DNA of 64,000 bases from Actinoplanes subtropicus (lineage in GTDB: Bacteria > Actinomycetota > Actinomycetes > Mycobacteriales > Micromonosporaceae): NCBI RefSeq assembly GCF_000721705.1, contig NZ_JOJL01000029.1, positions 152,672 to 216,671 on the forward strand. Direction: 5' to 3'. The position numbers were made by a program, and so were the translations under genes. The notes beneath the pieces are model-generated. The model had not been told where the DNA came from. It was given only the letters and a program-made list of their open reading frames with translations, and did no database searches. Shown piece after piece: positions 43,670 to 52,781 of this stretch (the stretch's first letter is position 1; the number at the start of each line of letters is the position of its first letter).

Positions 43670-44529
43670 TACTCGGCAACCCGAGCGGATCGGAGGTCGC
43701 TCGACCCGTCGTACGCCCGCACCGTCACGTTCCTCTCCACAGTCTCCGAGTAGCCGAGGCCGAAGTCAGCGACCGCATCCTTGAATTGCTGGACTCCCTC
43801 CGCGGAATCCAACGCCTGATGCATCCGTGTGGGTTCGCCAATCGCCGTGATCTTGAAAGGTGGTGAGAAGACCTGGCCATGCAGCAGCAGCGTGTTGCCG
43901 ACACAGCGTACCGCGCTGGTGGAGATCACGCGGACATCCATGATCGACATTGCCTCGGCCCCACCGGCCCAGAGAGCGTTCACGACCGCCTGAACATCAC
44001 CCTGATGGACGACCAGGTCGTCGTTGTCCGGCGCGTTCGGGCCGAGGTCGGCGCCGCGCCGCGACGAGTCGTTGAGCGTGACGGTGAGACCTGGCCCCTT
44101 CAGCGCCGTGAAGCCGGCCGCGGCCCGCATCGCATCCGCCCGCTGCCGGGCCTCCTTGACCGGCTGGTCGACCTCGGCGAGCCGGGCGGTGTCCTGGTCG
44201 ACCTCGGCGCGCAGCTTGGCGGCCTGCTTCTCCCGGTCGTCCAGCCGGACCCGCTTGTCCGCGATGAGCTGGGCGAGCTGCGGCCGCCGGTCGTCGCGCA
44301 GCTGGGTGCCGTCGGCGGTGCGGGCGGAGGTGGTGAAGAGCAGACCCGCGGCGAGAGCGATCAGCGGCACGCCGACCGTCCACCGGTTGCGCCGGGCGCC
44401 CCGGCGCGGCCGTAGCCCACCGAGCGCACGCCGCAGCACGAGCCGCCAGGACGGCGCGCCGGTCGCGTACTCCACGTCCCCATCCCTCCAAAAGGAGGCA
44501 ATAGCCTCCCGAAATGCCGCGCCGGACAT
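43669..44529 (-). CDS. DUF881 family protein
   Basis: A 286-residue membrane-anchored protein. One transmembrane helix (about 50-66) is followed by a coiled coil (about 78-130, rich in Arg, Glu, Leu) and a DUF881 domain (about 140-286, with [37 protein letters not shown]). DUF881 proteins occur near crgA and division genes across actinobacteria; the function is unsettled, with a division or envelope role likely from context. The stop codon overlaps the sortase start by one base, so the genes are coupled. It is divergent from crgA. Confidence 0.88.
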   Translation of the reverse strand: MSGAAFREAIASFWRDGDVEYATGAPSWRLVLRRALGGLRPRRGARRNRWTVGVPLIALAAGLLFTTSARTADGTQLRDDRRPQLAQLIADKRVRLDDREKQAAKLRAEVDQDTARLAEVDQPVKEARQRADAMRAAAGFTALKGPGLTVTLNDSSRRGADLGPNAPDNDDLVVHQGDVQAVVNALWAGGAEAMSIMDVRVISTSAVRCVGNTLLLHGQVFSPPFKITAIGEPTRMHQALDSAEGVQQFKDAVADFGLGYSETVERNVTVRAYDGSSDLRSARVAE

Positions 44530-44672
44530 TTTCCTCGCCCGGCGGGTGCCGGTCTGCGCGCCGACTTGACTACGCTAGCTGTCGAACAGTATTCGCCACG
44601 GGCAGCATTGGGCACCTTCCGAGCCGCTCAGCGGTGGGTTGTTCACCACTTGTTGCCCTTCAGGAGAGCACC

Positions 44673-44936
44673 GTGCCGAAGTCTCAGGTTCGTAAGAAGA
44701 AGGTCTACACCCCGCCGACGGATGTCCGTCCCGCGGTGGCTGCGGCGTCCAAGAAGCCGAGCCCGACCTGGTTGCCGATCACTGCCGTGACGCTCATCGT
44801 CGTGGGCATCGCCTGGCTGGTCGTCTACTACCTGTCCTCGCAGCGCTGGCCGGTGGAGTCGTGGTCGTATTGGAACCTTGCGGTCGGTTTCGGCTGCATG
44901 GTCGCCTCGCTGGGCATCCTGTCCCGCTGGCGTTAA
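44673..44936 (+). CDS. crgA: Cell division protein CrgA
   Basis: An 87-residue inner-membrane protein with a basic N-terminus (PKSQVRKKKVYTPP) and two membrane helices (about 32-53 and 66-84). CrgA inhibits or coordinates FtsZ-ring formation and recruits division and wall-synthesis proteins in actinomycetes. GTG 44673 follows AGGAG. Its position beside the pknB cluster and opposite DUF881 is the conserved actinobacterial arrangement. Transcription probably ends at 44985-45013. Confidence 0.95.
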   Translation: MPKSQVRKKKVYTPPTDVRPAVAAASKKPSPTWLPITAVTLIVVGIAWLVVYYLSSQRWPVESWSYWNLAVGFGCMVASLGILSRWR

Positions 44937-44984
44937 GCCCGCGATGCCCGCTTTTAGCGGGTAAAATCAGCTTCGTCTGTTTAA

Positions 44985-45013
44985 GCGCACCCCGCGGTCG
45001 CAGCGGGGTGCGC
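44985..45013 (+). terminator. Hairpin terminator after crgA
   Basis: GCGCACCCCGC (44985-44995) pairs perfectly with GCGGGGTGCGC (45003-45013) across a seven-base loop, followed by TTTCGCG. A weaker CCCGC-TTTTA-GCGGG hairpin lies at about 44947-44961. Confidence 0.85.
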
Positions 45014-45074
45014 TTTCGCGCGCCCGGTGACGCCCAGGAAAGACGCGGCTTCACCGGCCGCGTGCGGCCGTCTA

Positions 45075-45091
45075 TTACTCATGGGTAACAT
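45075..45091 (+). promoter_or_regulatory. Operator-like palindrome and -10 box upstream of the Fe-S oxidoreductase gene
   Basis: TTACTCATGGGTAA (45075-45088) is an imperfect 14-bp palindrome (six of seven pairs). It overlaps TAACAT (45086-45091), a plausible -10 box about 28 bases before ATG 45119. The layout suits repression by a TetR-type fatty-acid regulator, which is inference from the role of the gene. Confidence 0.45.
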
Positions 45092-45118
45092 AGGGCAGCC
45101 GATCGAGAAGGAGCGCAG

Positions 45119-47218
45119 ATGGGGATCGCGCAGATAGTCGCCACCGTCCTGGCCGGCGCCGTCACGATCACGGCCGTCGTGCTGGCGGTGCGTGCCGTCC
45201 TGACCATCACCGCGGTGATCCGTCAGGGTCAGCCGGCCCCGGAGCGGTTCGCCGACAAGGGCGCCCGGACGAAGAAGATGCTGACCGAGGTGTTCGGTCA
45301 CACCCGGATGCTGAAGTGGTCGGCGGTCGGCGCGGCGCACTGGTTCGTGATGGTCTCCTTCATGATCCTGTTCCTGCTGGTGGTCGAGGCGTACTTCGAG
45401 GTCGTCGACCCCGCGGGTGGGCTGCCGATCATCGGTGGCTGGACGCCTTACGGCCTGGTCACCGAGTGGATCGGCATCCTCGGCCTGGCCGGGATTCTCT
45501 ACCTGATCTACCGGCGGCAGAGCGACCTGCGAAAAAAGCGCTCTCGGTTCCTGGGTTCGACGATGTGGCAGGCGTACTTCGTCGAGGGCGTGATCCTCGG
45601 CGTACTCGTGTGCGGGTTCTTGATCCGGGGTTTCAAGGTCGCCAACGGCACCTTCGAGTTCCCGGCGTGGGCGACCCCGCTGTCGCACGCGGTCGGGTCG
45701 GTTCTGCCGGCCGCGAAGGACGGGCCGACCTGGGTCGCGCTGGTCAAGCTGTTCATCTCGATGGGCTGGCTGATCACCATCGCGCTCAACCCGACGATGG
45801 GCGTGGCCTGGCACCGGTTCCTGGCGTTCTTCAACATCTTCTTCAAGCGCAGCCCGGAGAAGCCGGCCGGTTCCGGCCTGGGCGCACTGCGGCCCATGAT
45901 GAGCGAGGGCAAACCGCTCGACTTCGAAGAGGCCGATCCGGAGAAGGACCAGTTCGGCGTCGCCCAGGTCGAGCAGTTCTCGTGGAAGGGCCTGCTGGAT
46001 TTCTCCACGTGTACGGAGTGCGGCCGTTGCCAGTCGCAGTGCCCGGCCTGGAACACCGCCAAGCCGCTGTCGCCGAAGCTGCTCGTGCTGTCGCTGCGGG
46101 ACCACGCGTACGCGAAAGCGCCCTATCTTCTCGCCGGCGGCGAGAAAGCCACCGAGGCCGAGCTGGCGCACCTGGACGTGCTCGCGCTCGCCGAAGGGAA
46201 CCGGCCGCTGATCGGCGGCGTCGAGGAGAACGGGGTGATCGACCCGGACGTGCTGTGGTCGTGCACCACCTGCGGTGCCTGTGTCGAGCAGTGCCCGGTG
46301 GACATCGAGCACGTCGACCACATCGTCGACATGCGCCGCTACCAGGTTTTGATCGAGTCGAGCTTCCCGTCCGAGGCCGGCGTGATGCTGCGTAACCTGG
46401 AGAACAAGGGCAACCCGTGGGGCGCCCCGCAGAACACCCGCGAGGACTGGACCAAGGGCTTGGACTTCCAGGTGCCCCGGGTCGGCGAGAAGGACGACTT
46501 CGAGTACCTGTTCTGGGTGGGCTGCGCCGGCGCGTTCGAGGACCGGGCGAAGAAGACCACCCGGGCGGTGGCGAAGCTGCTGCACGAGGCCGGCGTCGAC
46601 TACGCGATCCTCGGCGAGGGCGAGACCTGCACCGGCGACCCGGCCCGGCGGATCGGCAACGAGTTCGTCTTCCAAATGCTCGCCCAGCAGAACGTCGAGA
46701 CCCTGCAAGAGGCCAAGGTCAAGAAGATCGTCGCGACCTGCCCGCACTGCTTCAACACCCTGGGCAACGAGTACCAGCAGCTCGGCCTCGAGGTCGAGGT
46801 GGTGCACCACAGCCAGCTGCTGGCCCACCTGGTCGCCACCGGGAAGCTGACGCCGGTGGAAAAGATCGACGGGGACATCACCTACCACGACCCCTGCTAC
46901 CTCGGCCGGCACAACCGGGTGTTCGACGCGCCGCGCGAGCTGCTGGGCGACGTCAAAGAGATGCCCCGCAACCGGGAACGCTCCTTCTGCTGCGGCGCCG
47001 GCGGCGCCCGCATGTGGATGGAGGAGAAGATCGGCAAGCGGATCAACATCGAGCGTACGGAGGAAGCCCTGTCCACCGGCGCCAAGACGATCGCGGTCGG
47101 CTGCCCGTTCTGCTACACGATGATCGGCGACGGCGTCACCGCGAAGGCCCAACAGGACAACGTCGAGGTCGTCGACGTCGCCACCGTCCTACTGCGCTCG
47201 CTCAAGCAGGAGGTCTAG
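45119..47218 (+). CDS. Membrane Fe-S oxidoreductase, EtfD-like
   Basis: A 699-residue protein that probably moves electrons from electron-transfer flavoprotein to menaquinone during acyl-CoA oxidation, as shown for the mycobacterial homologue Rv0338c (EtfD). The first 250 residues form about five membrane helices of heme/quinone-module type. Two 4Fe-4S motifs, CTECGRCQSQCP and CTTCGACVEQCP, follow, then two CCG domains (CPHCFNTL region; DPCYLGRHN with CCGAGGARMWMEE). ATG 45119 follows AGAAGGAG. It would accept electrons from dehydrogenases such as the one at 17704. It overlaps the converging GPP34 gene by four bases. Confidence 0.9.
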   Translation: MGIAQIVATVLAGAVTITAVVLAVRAVLTITAVIRQGQPAPERFADKGARTKKMLTEVFGHTRMLKWSAVGAAHWFVMVSFMILFLLVVEAYFEVVDPAGGLPIIGGWTPYGLVTEWIGILGLAGILYLIYRRQSDLRKKRSRFLGSTMWQAYFVEGVILGVLVCGFLIRGFKVANGTFEFPAWATPLSHAVGSVLPAAKDGPTWVALVKLFISMGWLITIALNPTMGVAWHRFLAFFNIFFKRSPEKPAGSGLGALRPMMSEGKPLDFEEADPEKDQFGVAQVEQFSWKGLLDFSTCTECGRCQSQCPAWNTAKPLSPKLLVLSLRDHAYAKAPYLLAGGEKATEAELAHLDVLALAEGNRPLIGGVEENGVIDPDVLWSCTTCGACVEQCPVDIEHVDHIVDMRRYQVLIESSFPSEAGVMLRNLENKGNPWGAPQNTREDWTKGLDFQVPRVGEKDDFEYLFWVGCAGAFEDRAKKTTRAVAKLLHEAGVDYAILGEGETCTGDPARRIGNEFVFQMLAQQNVETLQEAKVKKIVATCPHCFNTLGNEYQQLGLEVEVVHHSQLLAHLVATGKLTPVEKIDGDITYHDPCYLGRHNRVFDAPRELLGDVKEMPRNRERSFCCGAGGARMWMEEKIGKRINIERTEEALSTGAKTIAVGCPFCYTMIGDGVTAKAQQDNVEVVDVATVLLRSLKQEV

Positions 47219-47916
47219 GCGCTCGATCCGGCCGTGGCCGCCGTGGTCGACGCGATGATCGCGACCATCACGGCGGCCTGGATCTCCTCGATCGTCTTGC
47301 GGACCGCCTCGGCGGCCCAGGCGCCCTCGCTGATCTCCTTGAGCCGGGTCTTGATCACCTTCCGGTCCAGGTCGGCGAGGATCTTGCGGTCCAGCTCGGT
47401 GGCGGCGATCAGCGCGCACAGGGCGGCCGTCCGCTCCGCCGACTGATAGTCCAGGCTTGGGTAGCGACATAGCTCGACCGGGCCGTCGCCGAGCACCGCC
47501 GCCCGGATCCGCTCCCGGGCCTCCGCCTCGACGGCCGGCGGCTCGCCGTTCGCCGACGGGTACTTCGTCCGGGGGAAAACCCAGAGCACCTTGTCCTTCT
47601 CGACGGTGAGCACGCCGTCGGCCACCAGCTTTTCGAGAATCCGCGGCCGTGCCTGCTTGGACAGCTTCGTCACCCAGTGCCCCGGTTTGCGCGGCTTGTC
47701 GTCGGCGATCCGGCCCAGAGCCTCGTCGGCGAGGGCGTCACCGATCGGCGCGCGATCGACCACCACGACCCGTTTGTCCTCGATATCCACCCGGCGACCC
47801 AGCGCGAGCTCGAGCAGGATCGCCCCGCCCAGACCGTTGTCCAGCCGGGTGCCGTCGGTGAGCGGCGTGCCGTCCTCGTCGTAGGCGAGCAGCAGGAACT
47901 CCTCGGCAATGCTCAT
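47215..47916 (-). CDS. GPP34 family phosphoprotein
   Basis: A 233-residue protein of the GPP34 (GOLPH3-like) fold, which in eukaryotes binds phosphatidylinositol 4-phosphate; actinomycetes hold many paralogues of unknown role. Family features are IAEEFLLLAYDEDGTPL at the N-terminus, LGGAILLELALGRRV, and VVVVDRAPIGDALADEAL. It begins at ATG 47916 with no Shine-Dalgarno sequence. On the minus strand TACCGT lies six bases before the ATG, so a leaderless transcript is likely. Confidence 0.88.
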   Translation of the reverse strand: MSIAEEFLLLAYDEDGTPLTDGTRLDNGLGGAILLELALGRRVDIEDKRVVVVDRAPIGDALADEALGRIADDKPRKPGHWVTKLSKQARPRILEKLVADGVLTVEKDKVLWVFPRTKYPSANGEPPAVEAEARERIRAAVLGDGPVELCRYPSLDYQSAERTAALCALIAATELDRKILADLDRKVIKTRLKEISEGAWAAEAVRKTIEEIQAAVMVAIIASTTAATAGSSA

Positions 47917-48018
47917 GATTTGACGGTAGCGGGTGGCACGGCACACGTACTTCACGCACCCGTGTTCACGCACGCGAATGGCCGGTCCGGCACAATGGGG
48001 ACCGAGGTGGAACCGATC

Positions 48019-49353
48019 ATGGACGGCGTGCTCCTGACCGCGGTGCTTCCGTTGGTGGCGTTCGCGCTGCTCACGGCGGCGAACGCGTTCTTTGTGGCGG
48101 CCGAGTTCGGGCTTGTCACGGTCGACCGGGCCGAGATCGGGCGGCGCGCGAACGAGGGCGACCGCCGGGCCCGGACGGTGCAGCGGGTCCTGCACAACCT
48201 GTCGTTCCAGCTCTCCGGCACCCAGCTCGGCATCACCCTGGCCACGGTGCTGACCGGTTACCTGGCCGAGCCGGCCCTCTCCAAGCTGTTCGACCCGCTG
48301 GTCGAGCCGATCGCCGGGGACGCGACCGACGGCATCACGCACGCGCTGGCGCTGATCGTCGCCACGCTGCTGTCGATGCTCTTCGGCGAGCTGGTGCCCA
48401 AGAACGCGGCGCTGGCCCGGCCGCTGGGCGTGGCGCTGCGGACGGCGGGCCCGCTGCGTACCTTCTCCCGGCTCTTCAAGTGGATGATCGCGGCGCTGAA
48501 CGGCTCGGCCAACTGGCTGGTCCGCCGGATCGGCATCGAGCCGCAGGAGGAGCTGGCGAGCGCCCGGTCCCCGGAGGAGCTGGGCCTGCTCGCCGCGATC
48601 AGCGCCCGGGCCGGCGCGCTGCCCACCGAGACCGCGACCCTGATGCGCCGGACGATCCGCTTCGGGGAGAAGAGGGCGGCCAAGGCGATGACCCCGCGGG
48701 TCGACGTCGTCGGGCTCGCCATCACGGCCAGCGTCGCCGACCTGCTCGCCATTGCCCGCGAGTCCGGGCACACCCGCTTCCCGGTCTACGAGAACACCAT
48801 CGACGTGGTCACCGGGGTGGCCGGGGTGCCGGACGCGCTCGGGGTGCCGCTCGACCGGCGGGCCGCGACCCGCGTCGCGACGATCGCCAAGGAGCCGGTG
48901 TACGTGCCGGAGAGCCTCGGCCTCGACAAGGTGCTCGCGGCGTTGCGGGCGGCGCAGGCCGACCTGGCGATCGTCGTGGACGAGTACGGCGGCACCGACG
49001 GCGTGGTGACGATCGAGGACCTGATCGAGGAGCTGGTCGGCGAGATCACCGACGAGTACGACGACGATGTGGACGAGGCCGGCGCCCAGGAGCTGACCGC
49101 GCCGGGCGGGGACAAGACGTACCTGGTGGACGGGCTGCTGCGCGAGGACGAGCTGATGGAGCAGACCGGGTTCGAGCTGCCCGAGGGCCCGTACGAGACC
49201 CTGGCCGGTTTCCTGCTGGCCCGGCTCGGCCACATCCCGCTGGTGGGCGAGTCGCTGGAGGAGAACGGCTGGGAGTTCACCGTGATGGAGGTCGACCGGC
49301 ACCGGATCGAGCAGGTCCGGGTGGTCGCGCCGCAGGAGCCGGCCGATGACTAA
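48019..49353 (+). CDS. CNNM/CorC-type membrane protein with CBS domains (hemolysin C family)
   Basis: A 444-residue protein with an N-terminal DUF21/CNNM membrane domain (about 1-190, three to four helices), a CBS pair (about 205-330) and a C-terminal CorC_HlyC domain (about 345-440). Family members are Mg2+/Co2+ exporters or related ion transporters. ATG 48019 has GAGGTGG upstream; ATG 47998 is in frame but less likely. It overlaps the next gene by eight bases. The two form a pair of unequal paralogues found together in many actinobacteria. Confidence 0.9.
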   Translation: MDGVLLTAVLPLVAFALLTAANAFFVAAEFGLVTVDRAEIGRRANEGDRRARTVQRVLHNLSFQLSGTQLGITLATVLTGYLAEPALSKLFDPLVEPIAGDATDGITHALALIVATLLSMLFGELVPKNAALARPLGVALRTAGPLRTFSRLFKWMIAALNGSANWLVRRIGIEPQEELASARSPEELGLLAAISARAGALPTETATLMRRTIRFGEKRAAKAMTPRVDVVGLAITASVADLLAIARESGHTRFPVYENTIDVVTGVAGVPDALGVPLDRRAATRVATIAKEPVYVPESLGLDKVLAALRAAQADLAIVVDEYGGTDGVVTIEDLIEELVGEITDEYDDDVDEAGAQELTAPGGDKTYLVDGLLREDELMEQTGFELPEGPYETLAGFLLARLGHIPLVGESLEENGWEFTVMEVDRHRIEQVRVVAPQEPADD

Positions 49354-50386
49354 GGTCCTGGTCACGATCCTGCTGCTGATCGGCAACGGGGTGTTCGTCG
49401 GCGGCGAGTTCGCGCTGATCGCGTCGCGGCGTACGGCATTGGAACCGCTCGCCGCCACCTCGAAGCCCGCCCGCTGGGCCCTCTCGGCGATGAACCAGAT
49501 CCCGCTGATGATCGCCGGCGCTCAGCTCGGCATCACGATCTGCTCGCTCGGTCTCGGCGCGCTGGCCGAGCCGGCCCTGGCGCACGTGCTGGAGGGCCCG
49601 TTCGGGGCGCTCGGCCTGCCCGACGACATGCTGCACCCGGTCTCGTTCGTGCTGGCCCTGATCATCGTGGTCTTCATGCACACGGTGATCGGCGAGATGG
49701 TCCCCAAGAACATCACGCTGGCCGGCCCGGAGCGCACCGCGCTGATCCTCGGCCCGTTCATGCTGGCCTTCTGCACCGCCACCAAGCCGATCCTCAACGC
49801 GATGCGCTGGGCCTCGCGCACCGTACTGAAGCTCTGGAAGATCGAGGCGACCGACGCGGTCAAGACCGTCTTCACCGCCGAGGAACTGGCCGGGATGGTC
49901 ACCCAGGCGCGCAGCGAGGGCCTGCTCGGCTCGGAGCAGTACGCCCGGATCCACGCGGCGCTCGGGCTCAACGACCGGACCGCCGCCGACACCTTGCGCG
50001 CCTGGTCGGGGGTGACCACGGTGGCCGACGACGTGTCGCCGGCGACGATCGAGGCGATCTCCACCCGGACCGGCCGCTCGCGGTTCCCCGTGGTGCAGCG
50101 GGAGACCCGGCGGGTGCTGGGCTTCGTGCACGTCAAGGACATCCTGGGGTACGCCGCGGGCCAGCGCCGCCTCCCGATCCCGGCCGAGATCATCCGCCCG
50201 CTCGCCGTGGTCCCGCCCGAGCGCACCCTGGCCGACCTGCTGCTCACCATGCGCCGCGACCGGCTGCACATCGTGCTGGTCAGCGACGGCCGGCGGCCGC
50301 TCGGCGTGATCACCCTGGACGACGTGATCCACGCCGTGGTCGGCGAGCCGGCGCACGGTCTGGCGCCGGTCCGATCGGCCTCCTAG
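49346..50386 (+). CDS. CNNM-type membrane protein with CBS domains, short paralogue
   Basis: A 346-residue relative of the preceding protein, with the DUF21/CNNM membrane domain (about 1-180) and a CBS pair (about 200-335), but without the C-terminal CorC_HlyC domain. It probably works with the first protein as a hetero-oligomeric ion transporter; this is inference. Its last four bases overlap the stop of the converging ABC ATPase gene. Confidence 0.9.
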   Translation: MTKVLVTILLLIGNGVFVGGEFALIASRRTALEPLAATSKPARWALSAMNQIPLMIAGAQLGITICSLGLGALAEPALAHVLEGPFGALGLPDDMLHPVSFVLALIIVVFMHTVIGEMVPKNITLAGPERTALILGPFMLAFCTATKPILNAMRWASRTVLKLWKIEATDAVKTVFTAEELAGMVTQARSEGLLGSEQYARIHAALGLNDRTAADTLRAWSGVTTVADDVSPATIEAISTRTGRSRFPVVQRETRRVLGFVHVKDILGYAAGQRRLPIPAEIIRPLAVVPPERTLADLLLTMRRDRLHIVLVSDGRRPLGVITLDDVIHAVVGEPAHGLAPVRSAS

Positions 50387-51174
50387 GGGGCGGTTTCGCG
50401 GAGGACGCCGGCGCCCTTCGCCTCCTGAATCCGCGCGTACACATGCGAGCGGAGCTCGACGAACCGGGCGTCCGAGCGGGTCTTGAGCTGGTCGCGCTCG
50501 CTCGGCAGGTCGATGTCGAGGTTCTCCAGCACGTGGGTCGGCGAGGAGGAGAGCATCACGACCCGCTCGCCCAGGTAGACCGCCTCGTCGATGTCGTGCG
50601 TGACGAACAGCATGGTCATGCCGAACCGCTTCCACACCGTACGGACCAGGTCTTCCAGGTCCGCCCGGGTCTGCGCGTCGACCGCCGCGAACGGCTCGTC
50701 CATCAGCATGACCTTGGGCTGGAAGGCGATCGCCCGGGCGATCGCGACCCGCTGCTGCATGCCGCCGGAGAGCTGCCACGGGTACGCCTTGCCGGCGTCG
50801 GCCAGACCCACCGCGCCGAGCGACTCGTCGACCAGCGTCCGCCGCTCCGCCTTGCCGAGGCCCTTGGACTTCAGCGGCAGCTCGATGTTCTCGGCGACGC
50901 GCAGCCAAGGGAACAGGCTGCGCCCGTACTCCTGGAAGACGATCGCCAGGCCGTCGGGCGGGCCGGTCACCACCTGGCCGCTCACCCGCACCTCGCCCGC
51001 GGTGGGCTCGAGCAGGCCGCCGAGGCAGCGCAGCAGGGTGGTCTTGCCGCAGCCGGACGGGCCGACGACGCAGACGAACTGTCCGTCGTCGACGGTCAGG
51101 GTGATGTCGCCCAACGCCTCCACGGTGCGGCCCTGACCGCCGTACGTCTTGCGCAGCGACCGGATCTCCAGCAT
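50383..51174 (-). CDS. ABC transporter ATPase (SsuB/TauB/NrtD type)
   Basis: A 263-residue ATPase of the nitrate/sulfonate/taurine importer group. Walker A is GPSGCGKT (38-45), the signature is LSGGMQQRVAIARA, and Walker B runs VMLMDEPFAAVD. It is the last gene of the transport unit, after two permeases and a binding protein on the same strand. The context with aromatic catabolic genes suggests uptake of an aromatic acid or related anion rather than taurine or sulfonate. Confidence 0.92.
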   Translation of the reverse strand: MLEIRSLRKTYGGQGRTVEALGDITLTVDDGQFVCVVGPSGCGKTTLLRCLGGLLEPTAGEVRVSGQVVTGPPDGLAIVFQEYGRSLFPWLRVAENIELPLKSKGLGKAERRTLVDESLGAVGLADAGKAYPWQLSGGMQQRVAIARAIAFQPKVMLMDEPFAAVDAQTRADLEDLVRTVWKRFGMTMLFVTHDIDEAVYLGERVVMLSSSPTHVLENLDIDLPSERDQLKTRSDARFVELRSHVYARIQEAKGAGVLRETAP

Positions 51175-51198
51175 GACCTTGCTCCTCGTTTCGACGAA

Positions 51199-51978
51199 CT
51201 AATGTCCGCTGCGCTCGGCGGCGCGCGCCCCGTGGTACCAGTTCAAGACTCGCCGCTCGACCAGCGTGAACGCCAGCGAGAGCAGCACGCCGAGCAGACC
51301 GAGCACGAACACGCCGCTCCACATCTCCGGGATCTGGAAGCCGCGCTGGAACTCGACGACGGTGTAGCCCAGGCCGTCGGTGGCCCCGAGCAGTTCGCCG
51401 ATGACCATCATGATGATGCAGATGGACAGCGCCTGACGGGCGCCGACGACGATCTGCGGGCTGGCCGCCCGCAGGATGAACGTGCGGATCCGCAGCCAGC
51501 CGCGGATCTGGTAGCTGCGGCAGGTGTCGGCGAGCACCTCGTCGACGCCGCGCACACCCTCCACAGTGTTCAGCAGGATCGGCCAGACGCCGCCGACCAC
51601 GATGACCAGCACCTTGGTGGGGTCGCCGAGGCCGGCGATGAGAATCAGGACCGGTACCAGCACCGGCGGCGGGATCGCCCGGAGGAACTCCAGGATCGGC
51701 TCGAGCAGGGCGCGCAGCCGGCGGTTGGCGCCGATCAGGACGCCGAGCCCGATCCCGAGCAGAAGCGCGAGGCCGTAGCCGATGAACAACCGGATCAGGC
51801 TGGGCAGCACGTCGCTCTTGAAGGTGGCCGCCGTCCAGGTGTGCGGGAAGACCTTGATGATCGTCTCCAGCGGCGGCTGGTAGAAACTCGTGCTGTCGGC
51901 GCTCGCGAACCACCAGGTGACCAGCAGGATCACCGGCAGCGCGAGGGCCAGGCCGATCCGGCCGAGGGTGCGGGTCAC
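51199..51978 (-). CDS. ABC transporter permease 1
   Basis: A 259-residue BPD_transp_1 permease with about six membrane helices and the EAA-like loop (DTCRSYQIRGWLRIRTFILRAASPQI). It belongs to the SsuC/TauC group. Its start overlaps the end of the second permease gene by four bases, so the heterodimer is made together. The operon has two different permeases, unlike the usual single permease of SsuABC systems. Confidence 0.9.
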   Translation of the reverse strand: MTRTLGRIGLALALPVILLVTWWFASADSTSFYQPPLETIIKVFPHTWTAATFKSDVLPSLIRLFIGYGLALLLGIGLGVLIGANRRLRALLEPILEFLRAIPPPVLVPVLILIAGLGDPTKVLVIVVGGVWPILLNTVEGVRGVDEVLADTCRSYQIRGWLRIRTFILRAASPQIVVGARQALSICIIMMVIGELLGATDGLGYTVVEFQRGFQIPEMWSGVFVLGLLGVLLSLAFTLVERRVLNWYHGARAAERSGH

Positions 51979-52781
51979 AGCGGGAGCTCCCTTCGGACCG
52001 AGGGGTGCCAGGCCAGCACGAGCCGCTCGGCGCGGCGGGTCGCCAGGTTGGCGATCAGGCCGATGAGACCGGCGACGATGATCAGCGCGTACATCGAGGG
52101 CACCGCGATGCTGCTCTGTGCGACCGCGATCTCCTCACCGATGCCTTTGGTGCCGCCGATCAGCAGCTCGCCGGTGATGGTCAGGACCAGGGCGACCGCG
52201 GCGGCGAGGCGGATGCCGGTCATCGCGTACGGGAGGGTGGTCGGCCAGACCAGGTAGCGCGCCTGGCGCCAGCGGCCGAGCCGGTAGGACGCCGCGGTCT
52301 CCCGGGCGACCGGGTCGACGTCGGCGACCCCGTGCAGCACCTGGATCAGTACCTGCCAGAAGGACGCGTAGACGACCAGCAGCAGGATCGACCGGACCGG
52401 GGCGCTGAACAGCACGATCGCCAACGGCAGCAGGGCCACCGAGGGGATCGGCCGGAGGAACTCGACGGTGGACGCGGTGGCCAGCCGCAGCGCCGGAATC
52501 GAGCCGATCACGATGCCCAGTACGATCCCCGCCACTACGGCGATCGCGAGCCCGATCAGCCAGGTCGTCACCGTGCCGGCGACCGCGCGCCAGAAGCCGC
52601 CGCGGTCGAGCTCGTCGATCAGCGCGCGGACGATCGTGCTGGTGGGCGGGAAGTACTCGGCCGGCAGCACGCCCGCGCGTGGGAGGACCTCCAGGAGGCC
52701 GCCGAAGCAGACGAGCCCGATCAGCCCGAGCAGGGCCGGAGAGTCTCCGACCCTGCGCCGGGTGCCTTGCGAAGTCGTCAC
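51975..52781 (-). CDS. ABC transporter permease 2
   Basis: A 268-residue permease of the same group, with about six membrane helices and a loop ETAASYRLGRWRQARYLVWPTTLP. GTG 52781 overlaps the stop of the binding-protein gene (GTGA), which fixes the start; the much longer upstream reading is an antisense artefact. It pairs with permease 1. Confidence 0.9.
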   Translation of the reverse strand: MTTSQGTRRRVGDSPALLGLIGLVCFGGLLEVLPRAGVLPAEYFPPTSTIVRALIDELDRGGFWRAVAGTVTTWLIGLAIAVVAGIVLGIVIGSIPALRLATASTVEFLRPIPSVALLPLAIVLFSAPVRSILLLVVYASFWQVLIQVLHGVADVDPVARETAASYRLGRWRQARYLVWPTTLPYAMTGIRLAAAVALVLTITGELLIGGTKGIGEEIAVAQSSIAVPSMYALIIVAGLIGLIANLATRRAERLVLAWHPSVRRELPL